A stretch of DNA of 64,000 nt from Cupriavidus alkaliphilus (lineage in GTDB: Bacteria; Pseudomonadota; Gammaproteobacteria; Burkholderiales; Burkholderiaceae), in NCBI RefSeq assembly GCF_900094595.1, contig NZ_FMAD01000001.1, positions 372,001 to 436,000 of the forward strand, given 5' to 3'. Positions 9,886 to 17,947 of this stretch are shown here, piece after piece. The notes beneath the pieces are model-generated. The model was not told where the DNA came from, searched no databases, and worked only from the letters and a program-made list of their open reading frames with translations. Numbering within the stretch: position 1 is the first letter of the stretch; the number at the start of each line of letters is the position of its first letter. A program made the translations under genes and the position numbers.

Positions 9886-10494
9886 ATGAGCGAATCGTCC
9901 TTCCTGTCGCGCTGGTCGCGCCGCAAGGCCGCGGTGCGCGAAGGCGTGGCCGTGCCCGCAGAACCGCCGCAGCCGGCGGTGCCCGCGGCCGAGGCAGTCC
10001 CTGCGACCGTCCAGGCCGGCCCCGAGGCGCCGCAGAGTCCGCCGCCGACGCTGGCCGATGTCGCGGCCCTGCGGCCCGGTGACGAGATCGCCCGCTTCGT
10101 CGCGCGCGGCGTGGACGAATCGGTCAAGCGCGCCGCGCTGAAGGCACTGTTTGCCGATCCGCACTTCAATGTGATGGACGGGCTCGATATCTATATCGAC
10201 GATTACAGCAAGCCGGACCCGATTCCGCTCGCGATCCTGCGACAGTTGCGCCAGGCCGAGACCCTGGGCCTGTTCGAGCCGACCGACGAAGAACGCGCCG
10301 CGGCCGAAGCCGCGGCCCGGCTGGCGGGGCCGGACCAGGTATCGCCTGCTACGCATGAGGTGCCGCGGCAAGAGGCCGAGGATGCGCCAGTGCCGCCGGC
10401 GCAGGCCGAGGCGCCGGCAGGCGGCGAAACGCCGCCGGCAGCAGGCAGTCAAAGCGAACAACAGGGCCAGCAAGACCCGCATAAACGCGCGTAG
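9886..10494 (+). CDS. DUF3306 domain protein
   Basis: A 202-residue protein that begins with the typical DUF3306 start FLSRWSRRK. A short acidic/helical core follows (DVAALRPGDEIARFVARGVDE, then ALKALFADPHFNVMDGLDIYIDDY). The last ~85 residues are low-complexity Ala/Pro/Glu/Gln and probably disordered. It has no signal peptide. It sits 31 bases after the DUF3305 gene and the two families are usually paired next to formate dehydrogenases, which suggests a shared step. The function is not established. Confidence 0.85.
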   Translation: MSESSFLSRWSRRKAAVREGVAVPAEPPQPAVPAAEAVPATVQAGPEAPQSPPPTLADVAALRPGDEIARFVARGVDESVKRAALKALFADPHFNVMDGLDIYIDDYSKPDPIPLAILRQLRQAETLGLFEPTDEERAAAEAAARLAGPDQVSPATHEVPRQEAEDAPVPPAQAEAPAGGETPPAAGSQSEQQGQQDPHKRA

Positions 10495-10594
10495 CCCAGA
10501 GCGGCAGCGCAGGCCTACAATAGGCATCCCCACAATCCGCCGGCCCGCAGACCCCCGAAAGAAGGGACGTCCGGACCGGTCAGCCGCACTCGCC

Positions 10595-12760
10595 ATGCCG
10601 ACGCTGATCTGCAATTGCAACGACACCATGCCGCTGGACGGGGCGGCATTGTCAGACGCAACCCGCGACGCCAGCCAGGGACCGCTCAAAGTCCATCGAC
10701 TGCTGTGCCGGCGCGAAATCGGTGACTTCACTGCCGCGCTGGACGGCACCGACGACGTGATCGTCGCCTGCACGCAAGAACGCCAGCTCTTTACCGAGGT
10801 GGCCGCGCAAGCCGCGCAGGGCCGCGATGGCCAGGCGGTAGTAACCGCGCCGGTGCGCTTCGTCAATATCCGCGAGACCGGCGGCTGGTCGCAGGGTGCC
10901 CGGCGCGACCCCAGGACCGCCAACGCCAAGATCGCCGCGCTGCTGGCCGTGGCCGCGCTGCCCGAACCCGAGCCGGTGCCGGTGGTGGACTACCGCAGCG
11001 ACGGCGCCGTGCTGGTGCTGGGCCCGGCCGCGCGCGCGCTGCCGTGGGCCGAGCGGCTGGCGGCGATGCAATTCGAAGTCACGGTGCTGCTGACCGGTAG
11101 CGACCCGCGCGACGGCACCGCCGCGCAGCCCGCGGCGCGCGCCTATCCGGTCCACAGTGGCCGGCTGGCCGCGCTGAGCGGCTGGCTCGGCGCCTTCGAG
11201 GCCAGTTGGGAAACCGGCGCCGGCCGCAGCAACCCGATCGACCTGGACCTGTGCACGCGCTGCAATGCCTGCATCGAGGCCTGTCCGGAAGACGCGATCG
11301 ATTTCAGCTACCAGATCGACCTGTCGCGCTGCCGCGCGCATCGCGATTGCGTGCGCGCCTGCGGCGCCGCCGCGGCGATCGACTTCGACCGTCCGCCGGG
11401 CACCGGCACGGGCCGCTTCGACCTGGTCTTCGACCTGTGCGACACGCCCGCCTTCACCATGCACCAGCCGCCGCAGGGCTACCTCCATGCCGGCGCCGAC
11501 CCGGTCCGCCAGCAGGCCCAGGCGCTGCTGCTGGCCGGACTGGTGGGCGAGTTCGAGAAGCCCAAGTTCTTCCGCTACAAGGAAAGCCTGTGCGCGCACG
11601 GCCGCAACCAGACCACCGGCTGCACCGCCTGCATCGATATCTGCTCGACGCAGGCCATCGCCTCGCGCTGGCATGACGGCAAGGGCCGCATCGAGGTCAC
11701 GCCCAACCTGTGCATGGGCTGCGGCGCCTGCACCACGGTTTGCCCCAGCGGCGCCATCAGCTACGGTTATCCCGGCCCGGAGACGACCGGCGCGCGGCTG
11801 CGCACGCTGTTGTCCGCCTACCGGCAGGCCGGCGCGCGCGATCCGGTGGTGCTGCTGCACGGCGAGGAATTCGGCACGCCCGCGCTGCTGGCTTTGGGCC
11901 GCGCCGCCCGCGGCGGCAAGGCGCGGGGTGTGCCCGCGCAGGTCATGCCGCTGTCGCTGTTCCATCCGGCCTCGGTGGGGCTGGAGCTGTGGCTGGCCGC
12001 GCTGTGCTGGGGCGCCAGCCGCGTCGCCGTGCTGCTGACCGGCGACGAGGCCCCGCAATACCGCACCGCGCTGCTGGAGCAGATGGCGGTCGGGCGCGCG
12101 CTGCTGTCGGGCCTGGGCTATGACGGCGAGGCGCTGTCGCTGGTCGAGTCCGCCGACACCGAAGCGCTCGATGCCGGCCTGGCGGCGCTGCGCCCGGCGC
12201 GCAACGCGCTGCCACCCGCGGCCTTCGGCCCGGTCGCGGCCAAGCGCGAGCTGCTCGACTTCGCGCTCGACCACCTGGTGCGCCATGCGCCGTCGCCGGC
12301 GCAGAGCGTGCCGCTGCCGGCGGGCGCGCCCATCGGCGCCATCGCCGTGGATACCGGCAAGTGCACCTTGTGCCTGGCCTGCGTCGGCGCGTGCCCGTCG
12401 CAGGCGCTGCGCGACAACCCCGAGCGTCCCGTGCTCAGCTTCATCGAGCGCAACTGCGTGCAGTGCGGGTTGTGCGAGAAGACCTGCCCCGAGGACGCCA
12501 TTGCCCTGGTGCCGCGCCTGCTGGCCGGCGACGCGGCCCGGCGCCCGGTCACGCTCAACGAGGCCCAGCCGTTCCATTGCGTGCGCTGCGCCAAGCCGTT
12601 CGGCACGGCGCAGATGGTCGAGTCGATGCTGGTGCGCCTGGCCGGCCATCCGGCCTTTGCCGGCGCCGCCGCGGAGCGTCTCAGGATGTGCCCCGACTGC
12701 CGCGTGGTGGACATGATGGAACGCGACCCCGGCGCCATCACCGGCGCCACCCTGCGCTGA
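10595..12760 (+). CDS. Poly-[4Fe-4S] ferredoxin-like protein of the formate dehydrogenase cluster
   Basis: A 721-residue soluble protein packed with cysteine motifs. Ferredoxin-type CxxCxxCxxxC sets occur at C220-C230, C373-C383, C590-C600 and C621-C631. Further sets are C246/C252/C256 and C333/C343/C346/C350, so about six clusters are possible. The N-terminus (C6xC8, LC38, VAC59) resembles the cysteine pattern at the start of HdrA/QmoA-type proteins. The C-terminus has two CxxC pairs (C662/C665, C699/C702). No signal peptide or flavin motif is obvious. It starts at the ATG at 10595, 100 bases after DUF3306. An electron-transfer or cluster-loading role for the formate dehydrogenase is inference. 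Confidence 0.85.
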   Translation: MPTLICNCNDTMPLDGAALSDATRDASQGPLKVHRLLCRREIGDFTAALDGTDDVIVACTQERQLFTEVAAQAAQGRDGQAVVTAPVRFVNIRETGGWSQGARRDPRTANAKIAALLAVAALPEPEPVPVVDYRSDGAVLVLGPAARALPWAERLAAMQFEVTVLLTGSDPRDGTAAQPAARAYPVHSGRLAALSGWLGAFEASWETGAGRSNPIDLDLCTRCNACIEACPEDAIDFSYQIDLSRCRAHRDCVRACGAAAAIDFDRPPGTGTGRFDLVFDLCDTPAFTMHQPPQGYLHAGADPVRQQAQALLLAGLVGEFEKPKFFRYKESLCAHGRNQTTGCTACIDICSTQAIASRWHDGKGRIEVTPNLCMGCGACTTVCPSGAISYGYPGPETTGARLRTLLSAYRQAGARDPVVLLHGEEFGTPALLALGRAARGGKARGVPAQVMPLSLFHPASVGLELWLAALCWGASRVAVLLTGDEAPQYRTALLEQMAVGRALLSGLGYDGEALSLVESADTEALDAGLAALRPARNALPPAAFGPVAAKRELLDFALDHLVRHAPSPAQSVPLPAGAPIGAIAVDTGKCTLCLACVGACPSQALRDNPERPVLSFIERNCVQCGLCEKTCPEDAIALVPRLLAGDAARRPVTLNEAQPFHCVRCAKPFGTAQMVESMLVRLAGHPAFAGAAAERLRMCPDCRVVDMMERDPGAITGATLR

Positions 12761-12797
12761 GACCCGGCCCGGGCCACCGGGCACAATTCATCACGAC

Positions 12798-13436
12798 ATG
12801 ACAGATTTCCAGCCGATCCAGCTCACCGCCGCACCGCCCGCCGACCCCGCGGACAGCGAAGACACCGCCCGCGCCGACCTGTACGGCCTGCTGGCGACGC
12901 TGTTCTACCGCGCCCCCGACGCGGCCTTGCTGCATCACATCGCGGCCAACCGGGCCGTGGGCGAAGATGCGAAAACGGTGCTGGGCAAGGCGTGGAATGC
13001 GTTGTGCGACGCAGCATCCGAAACCACCGCGGCGGAAGCCGAGGAGGAGTACCGGCAACTGTTCGTCGGCGTGGGCCGCCAGGACGTGTTCCTCTACGGC
13101 TCCTTCTATATGACGGGCTTCCTCAACGAGCGCCCGCTGGTGGCGCTGCGCGAAGACCTGGCCCGCTATGGGCTGGAGCGCCACGAAGGCGTCAGCGAGA
13201 CCGAGGACCACATTGCCACGCTGTGCGAGGTGATGCGCTTCCTGGTGGCGGGTGACGACCTGTCGGTGTCCAACCTGGGCGAGCAGCAGCGCTTCTATGC
13301 GAAGCATTTGCAGCCGTGGATCGAGCCCTTGTGCGAGGCGGTGGCGGCGCACCCGCAGGCGCGCTTCTATCGCAGCGTGGCCGGACTGCTGGGCACCTTC
13401 GCCGGCGTCGAGGCGGTGGCGCTGGAAATGACCTGA
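12798..13436 (+). CDS. TorD/DmsD-family molybdoenzyme chaperone
   Basis: A 212-residue, mostly helical cytoplasmic protein of the TorD family. These chaperones bind the Tat signal of a molybdoenzyme and hold it until cofactor insertion is complete. The family core is visible (EEEYRQLFVGVGRQDVFLYG, SFYMTGFLNERPL, and a helix with CEVMRFLVAGDD). It lies directly before the Tat-exported formate dehydrogenase genes, which are its obvious client. It is separated from the ferredoxin gene by 37 bases and probably belongs to the same upstream transcript. Confidence 0.9.
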   Translation: MTDFQPIQLTAAPPADPADSEDTARADLYGLLATLFYRAPDAALLHHIAANRAVGEDAKTVLGKAWNALCDAASETTAAEAEEEYRQLFVGVGRQDVFLYGSFYMTGFLNERPLVALREDLARYGLERHEGVSETEDHIATLCEVMRFLVAGDDLSVSNLGEQQRFYAKHLQPWIEPLCEAVAAHPQARFYRSVAGLLGTFAGVEAVALEMT

Positions 13437-13567
13437 GCGGATCCGGGCGCGGGACCGATGCGGCGCAAGGCGCAGGTCCGGACCGGCTGCCTAGCTCAAA
13501 TGGGAGCAGAAGGTAAGGAAAAACCCGTGCTTGTCATGGTCTTTCCTTCCAGTTGAATCTAGAATAT

Positions 13568-13584
13568 GCATAACAACGCATAAC
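13568..13584 (+). promoter_or_regulatory. GCATAAC direct repeat upstream of the formate dehydrogenase structural genes
   Basis: Two perfect copies of gcataac at 13568-13574 and 13578-13584, spaced exactly 10 bases, on one face of the helix. They sit in the AT-richest part of the 187-base gap between the chaperone gene and the small Tat protein, 40 bases before its start. A candidate activator site; the regulator is unknown and no clear -35/-10 pair is seen. Confidence 0.4.
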
Positions 13585-13623
13585 GGCACAACCATCGGGC
13601 TTTGACAACCGAGGAGCCCCCAC

Positions 13624-13839
13624 ATGAGAGAAAAGCCAACCAGGGTCGGGCGCCGCACGTTTCTCGCGGGCGCCGGAGTTGTGGCCGCCGCCACGGGTGC
13701 GGCAGCGCTGAGCGCGCGCGCCCCCGCTGTGCCGGGCCAGGCTGCAGCCCTGCCGGAACCCACCGATCCTCCGTCGGACAGCAAGGGTTACCGGGTCTCC
13801 GACCACATCCGCAAGTATTACCGGACCACGCTGGTGTAA
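13624..13839 (+). CDS. Formate dehydrogenase region Tat-signal small protein
   Basis: A 71-residue protein with a twin-arginine signal (GRRTFLAGAG at residues 9-18, then an Ala-rich hydrophobic stretch) and a short mature part ending HIRKYYRTTLV. It corresponds to the small Tat-target family found regularly at formate dehydrogenase loci. Its role is unknown; it may be a small accessory subunit of the exported complex. It lies 73 bases before the catalytic subunit and follows a long gap that probably contains a promoter. Confidence 0.85.
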   Translation: MREKPTRVGRRTFLAGAGVVAAATGAAALSARAPAVPGQAAALPEPTDPPSDSKGYRVSDHIRKYYRTTLV

Positions 13840-13912
13840 CTGCCACGGCGGCGTGGTCTGGCGCGCCGCCCGCAACCGGACGCTACCCAATCGTCCGTTT
13901 CTGAGGTGAGAC

Positions 13913-16900
13913 ATGATCTTGACCCGCAAACGCGCGGCGCAGGGCGCATCCGCCCGCCTCGCTGATGGCCTTGCCAATCGGCCCGAATCCGCCGGCGCAA
14001 GCTCCGGCCGGCTCTCCCAACGACTCGCGGCCAGCCTGGCCGGCGCCATGCCGACCATGGACCGCCGCGGCTTCCTCAAGCGCTCCGGCATCGGCGTCGG
14101 CGCCGGCCTCGCGGCCGGGCAGCTGACGCTGCTGCGCAAGGCCGACGCTGCCGACGACAAGAAGGCAGCCGCCGGCGACGGCAAGACCGGCATCGTGGTC
14201 CGGCGTACCGTGTGCGGCCACTGCTCGGTCGGCTGCGCAGTCGACGCGGTGGTGCAGAACGGCGTGTGGATCCGCCAGGAGCCGGTGTTCGATTCGCCCC
14301 TGAACATGGGCGCGCACTGTGCCAAGGGTGCGGCGCTGCGCGAGCACGGCCACGGCGAATACCGGCTCAAGTACCCGATGAAGCTGGTCAACGGCAAGTA
14401 CCAGCGCATCGGCTGGGACCAGGCGCTCGACGAGATCACCGCGAAGATGAAGGAGATCCGCCAGCAGAGCGGCCCGGATTCGATGTTCTTCGTCGGGTCT
14501 TCCAAGCACAGCAATGAGCAGGCCTACCTGATGCGCAAGTGGGTGTCGTTCTTTGGCACCAACAACACCGACCACCAGGCGCGCATCTGCCACTCCACCA
14601 CGGTGGCGGGCGTGGCCAATACCTGGGGCTACGGTGCGATGACCAACTCGTACAACGATATGCAGAACGCCAAGGCGGCCCTGTATATCGGCTCCAACGC
14701 GGCCGAGGCGCACCCGGTGTCGATGCTGCACCTGCTGCATGCCAAGGAGAATGGCTGCAAGGTGATCGTGGTCGATCCGCGCTTCACGCGCACCGCGGCC
14801 AAGGCGCACCATTACGTGCGGATCCGCTCGGGCACCGATATCGCATTCCTGTTCGGCGTGCTGTACCACGTCTTCAAGAACGGCTGGGAAGACCAGAAGT
14901 ACCTGAACGACCGTGTCTACGGCATGGACAAGGTCAAGGAAGAGGTGATGGCCAAGTGGACTCCCGACAAGGTCGAGGAGGTCACCGGCGTGCCCGAGGC
15001 GCAGGTCTACCTGGTGGCCGAGACCATGGCCAAGAATCGCCCCAGCACGCTGGTGTGGTGCATGGGCCAGACCCAGCACACCATCGGCAACGCGATCGTG
15101 CGCGCCTCGTGCCTGGTGCAGCTGGCGCTGGGCAATATCGGCGTGGCTGGCGGCGGCGCCAACATCTTCCGCGGCCACGACAATGTGCAGGGTGCCACCG
15201 ACGTCGGCCCCAACCCTGACTCGCTGCCGGGCTACTACGGCCTGGCCACCGGCGCATGGAAGCACTATGCGGCGGTGTGGGGCGTGGACTACGAATGGAT
15301 CAAGAAACAGTTCGTGTCGCAGGCGATGATGGAAAAGTCCGGCACCACGGTGTCGCGCTGGATCGATATCGTCACCGAGAAGAACGAGCTGATCGACCAG
15401 GACAACAACGTGCGCGGCGTGTTCTTCTGGGGCCATGCCCCGAACTCGCAGACGCGCGGCCTGGAAATGAAGAAGGCCCTCGACAAGCTCGACCTGCTGG
15501 TGGTGGTGGACCCGTACCCGTCGGCGACCGCGGCCATGGCCAACATGCCGCCGGCCGAGGGCGACAAGGTCAACCCCAACCGCGCGGTGTACCTGCTGCC
15601 CGCGGCGACGCAGTTCGAGACCTCGGGCTCGTGCACGGCGTCGAACCGCTCGCTGCAATGGCGCGAGAAGGTGATCGAGCCCCTGTTCGAGTCGATGCCC
15701 GACCAAACCATCATGCAGGCGTTCGCCGACAAGCTCGGCTTCGGCAAGGAGCTGTCGAAGAACTACAAGATGATCGAGGTCAAGCGGGCTGGCCGCACCT
15801 GGATGGAGCCGGAGCCCGAATCGATCCTGCGCGAGATCAACGCCAGCAACTGGACCATCGGCTACACCGGCCAGTCGCCCGAACGGCTGAAGTCGCACAT
15901 GCGCAATATGCAGATGTTCGATGTCAAGACGCTGCGCTGCAAGTCGGGCAAGGACCCGGTGACCGGCTACGACCTGACCGGCGATTACTTCGGGCTGCCG
16001 TGGCCGTGCTATGGCACGCCGGAACTGAAGCACCCCGGCTCGCCCAACCTGTACGACACCACCAAGCACGTGATGGACGGCGGCGGCAACTTCCGCGCCA
16101 ACTTCGGCGTGGAGCGCGACGGCGTCAACCTGCTGGCCGAGGATGGCTCGCACTCGCTGGGCGCGGAGATCACCACCGGCTATCCCGAGTTCGACCACGT
16201 GCTGCTGAAGAAGCTGGGCTGGTGGGACGACCTGACCGATGCCGAGAAGGCCAAGGCCGAGGGCAAGAACTGGAAGACCGACCTCTCCGGCGGCATCCAG
16301 CGCGTGGTGCTGAAGAACCATGGCTGCCATCCGTTCGGCAACGCCAAGGCGCGCGCGGTGGTGTGGAACTTCCCGGATCCGATCCCGCAGCACCGCGAGC
16401 CGCTGTACTCCACGCGTCCCGACATGGTCGCGAAGTATCCGACCCATGACGACAAGATGGCGTTCTGGCGGCTGCCGACGCTGTACAAGTCCGTGCAGCA
16501 GCGCAATATCGAGAACAAGGTGGCCGAGAAGTTCCCGATCATCCTGACCTCCGGGCGGCTGGTCGAGTACGAGGGCGGGGGCGAGGAAACCCGTTCCAAC
16601 CCGTGGCTGGCCGAACTGCAGCAGGAGAACTTCGTCGAGATCAACCCGCGCGCCGCGTCCGACCGCGGCATCCGCAACGGCGACTACTGCTGGGTCAAGA
16701 CCCCCACCGGCGCCACGCTGAAGGTGCGCGCGCTGGTGACCGAGCGGGTCGGTCCCGATACCGCCTTCATCCCGTTCCACTTCTCGGGCTGGTGGCAGGG
16801 CAAGGACCTGAAGGACTACTACCCCGAAGGGGCGATGCCGGTGGTGCGTGGCGAAGCGGTCAATACCGCCACCACGTATGGCTATGACTCGGTGACCATG

Positions 16901-16948
16901 ATGCAGGAAACCAAGACCACCATTTGCCAGATCGAGCGGTTTGCCTAA
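13913..16948 (+). CDS. Formate dehydrogenase, molybdopterin catalytic subunit (Tat-exported)
   Basis: A 1011-residue DMSO-reductase-family enzyme that oxidises formate to CO2 at a bis-MGD molybdenum/tungsten centre. The Tat motif DRRGFLKRSG starts at about residue 50 behind an unusually long leader. The [4Fe-4S] ligands are C101, C104, C108 and C136. The active-site motif ARICHSTTVAG places Cys at position 226, with no selenocysteine. Downstream are typical molybdopterin-binding blocks (GSNAAEAHP, IVVDPRFTRTA, HFSGWW near the end). AGGTGA before the ATG at 13913 supports the long start. The Fe-S subunit follows after 15 bases. The complex probably faces the periplasm and feeds quinone. Confidence 0.95.
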   Translation: MILTRKRAAQGASARLADGLANRPESAGASSGRLSQRLAASLAGAMPTMDRRGFLKRSGIGVGAGLAAGQLTLLRKADAADDKKAAAGDGKTGIVVRRTVCGHCSVGCAVDAVVQNGVWIRQEPVFDSPLNMGAHCAKGAALREHGHGEYRLKYPMKLVNGKYQRIGWDQALDEITAKMKEIRQQSGPDSMFFVGSSKHSNEQAYLMRKWVSFFGTNNTDHQARICHSTTVAGVANTWGYGAMTNSYNDMQNAKAALYIGSNAAEAHPVSMLHLLHAKENGCKVIVVDPRFTRTAAKAHHYVRIRSGTDIAFLFGVLYHVFKNGWEDQKYLNDRVYGMDKVKEEVMAKWTPDKVEEVTGVPEAQVYLVAETMAKNRPSTLVWCMGQTQHTIGNAIVRASCLVQLALGNIGVAGGGANIFRGHDNVQGATDVGPNPDSLPGYYGLATGAWKHYAAVWGVDYEWIKKQFVSQAMMEKSGTTVSRWIDIVTEKNELIDQDNNVRGVFFWGHAPNSQTRGLEMKKALDKLDLLVVVDPYPSATAAMANMPPAEGDKVNPNRAVYLLPAATQFETSGSCTASNRSLQWREKVIEPLFESMPDQTIMQAFADKLGFGKELSKNYKMIEVKRAGRTWMEPEPESILREINASNWTIGYTGQSPERLKSHMRNMQMFDVKTLRCKSGKDPVTGYDLTGDYFGLPWPCYGTPELKHPGSPNLYDTTKHVMDGGGNFRANFGVERDGVNLLAEDGSHSLGAEITTGYPEFDHVLLKKLGWWDDLTDAEKAKAEGKNWKTDLSGGIQRVVLKNHGCHPFGNAKARAVVWNFPDPIPQHREPLYSTRPDMVAKYPTHDDKMAFWRLPTLYKSVQQRNIENKVAEKFPIILTSGRLVEYEGGGEETRSNPWLAELQQENFVEINPRAASDRGIRNGDYCWVKTPTGATLKVRALVTERVGPDTAFIPFHFSGWWQGKDLKDYYPEGAMPVVRGEAVNTATTYGYDSVTMMQETKTTICQIERFA

Positions 16949-16963
16949 GCGCAGAGGAACACC

Positions 16964-17665
16964 ATGGCACGCATGAAATTTATCTGTGACGCCGAGCGCT
17001 GCATCGAGTGCAACAGCTGCGTCACTGCCTGCAAGAACGAGCACGAGGTGCCCTGGGGGGTGAACCGGCGCCGCGTGGTCACGGTCAACGATGGCATGGT
17101 CGGCGCCGAGAAATCGATCTCGGTGGCCTGCATGCACTGCTCGGACGCCCCCTGCATGGCGGTCTGCCCGGTCGACTGCTTCTACCGCACCGAGGATGGC
17201 GTGGTGCTGCACGACAAGGACGTCTGCATCGGCTGCGGCTACTGCTCCTATGCCTGTCCGTTCGGCGCGCCGCAGTTTCCGTCGACCGGCACCTTCGGCG
17301 TGCGCGGCAAGATGGACAAATGCACATTCTGCGCCGGCGGTCCGGAGAAAAACGGCTCGGAGGCCGAGTTCGAGAAATACGGCCGCAACCGGCTCGCCGA
17401 AGGCAAGCTGCCGCTGTGCGCCGAGATGTGCTCGACCAAGGCGCTGCTGGGCGGTGATGGCGACGTGATTGCCGACATCCTGCGCAACCGCGTGATCAAG
17501 CGCGGCACCGGCGGCGACGTGTTCGGCTGGGGCACGGCCTACGGCAATGCCCAGGCCGGCGCGAAGCCCGCGGCACCGGCGCAGCAGCCGGCGCCGGCAC
17601 CAGCCGCGCCCGCCGCGCCGACCGCGCCGGCAGCCACGGCACCCGCAGGAGGGAAAGCGTCATGA
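16964..17665 (+). CDS. Formate dehydrogenase iron-sulfur (beta) subunit
   Basis: A 233-residue electron-transfer subunit with four cysteine sets for [4Fe-4S] clusters: CIECNSCVTAC near the N-terminus, CMHCSDAPCMAVC, CIGCGYCSYAC, and a split CTFC...CAEMC set. This matches the FDH3-type beta subunit that wires the molybdenum subunit to the cytochrome b subunit. There is no signal peptide of its own, as expected for a hitchhiker on the Tat-exported alpha subunit. The C-terminal ~35 residues are Ala/Pro-rich and not part of the family core. Its stop overlaps the next start (ATGA). Confidence 0.95.
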   Translation: MARMKFICDAERCIECNSCVTACKNEHEVPWGVNRRRVVTVNDGMVGAEKSISVACMHCSDAPCMAVCPVDCFYRTEDGVVLHDKDVCIGCGYCSYACPFGAPQFPSTGTFGVRGKMDKCTFCAGGPEKNGSEAEFEKYGRNRLAEGKLPLCAEMCSTKALLGGDGDVIADILRNRVIKRGTGGDVFGWGTAYGNAQAGAKPAAPAQQPAPAPAAPAAPTAPAATAPAGGKAS

Positions 17666-17898
17666 ATCGCATCCGCGTCGTTGCACTGGTGTCGCTGTGC
17701 GGCGTGCTGCTGGCCGCGTGCGGCGAAAAGCCGCAGACCATCGGCCCGTCGCACCGCAAGGCCGACGCCCAGGCGTTCCAGGGGGCCCCGGACGACCCGT
17801 TCGTGGCCAAGGGCTGGACCGCGGGCGACCGCAACAGCTGGAACAACCAGATCCGCCAGCGCAACCAGTTGCAGAACGAGTACAACCGGGTGCAATGA
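17662..17898 (+). CDS. Small lipoprotein of the formate dehydrogenase operon
   Basis: A 78-residue protein with a signal peptide and lipobox LLAAC at residues 16-20. The mature chain is about 58 residues, polar, ending in a Gln/Asn/Arg-rich segment (NNQIRQRNQLQNEYNRVQ). It overlaps the beta-subunit gene by four bases, so translation is probably coupled. I do not recognise a named family. Position between beta and gamma subunit genes suggests a structural or assembly role at the membrane. Confidence 0.75.
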   Translation: MNRIRVVALVSLCGVLLAACGEKPQTIGPSHRKADAQAFQGAPDDPFVAKGWTAGDRNSWNNQIRQRNQLQNEYNRVQ

Positions 17899-17947
17899 CC
17901 GCGCCGCCGTGTGGATTTCCCGCCAGCCGGGAACTGAAGGAGGGGCT

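Noticed and set aside
13883-17212. Minus-strand open frame of about 1100 codons opposite the formate dehydrogenase genes
   Set aside because: Same GC-skew effect; no domain, and the plus strand has intact cofactor motifs.
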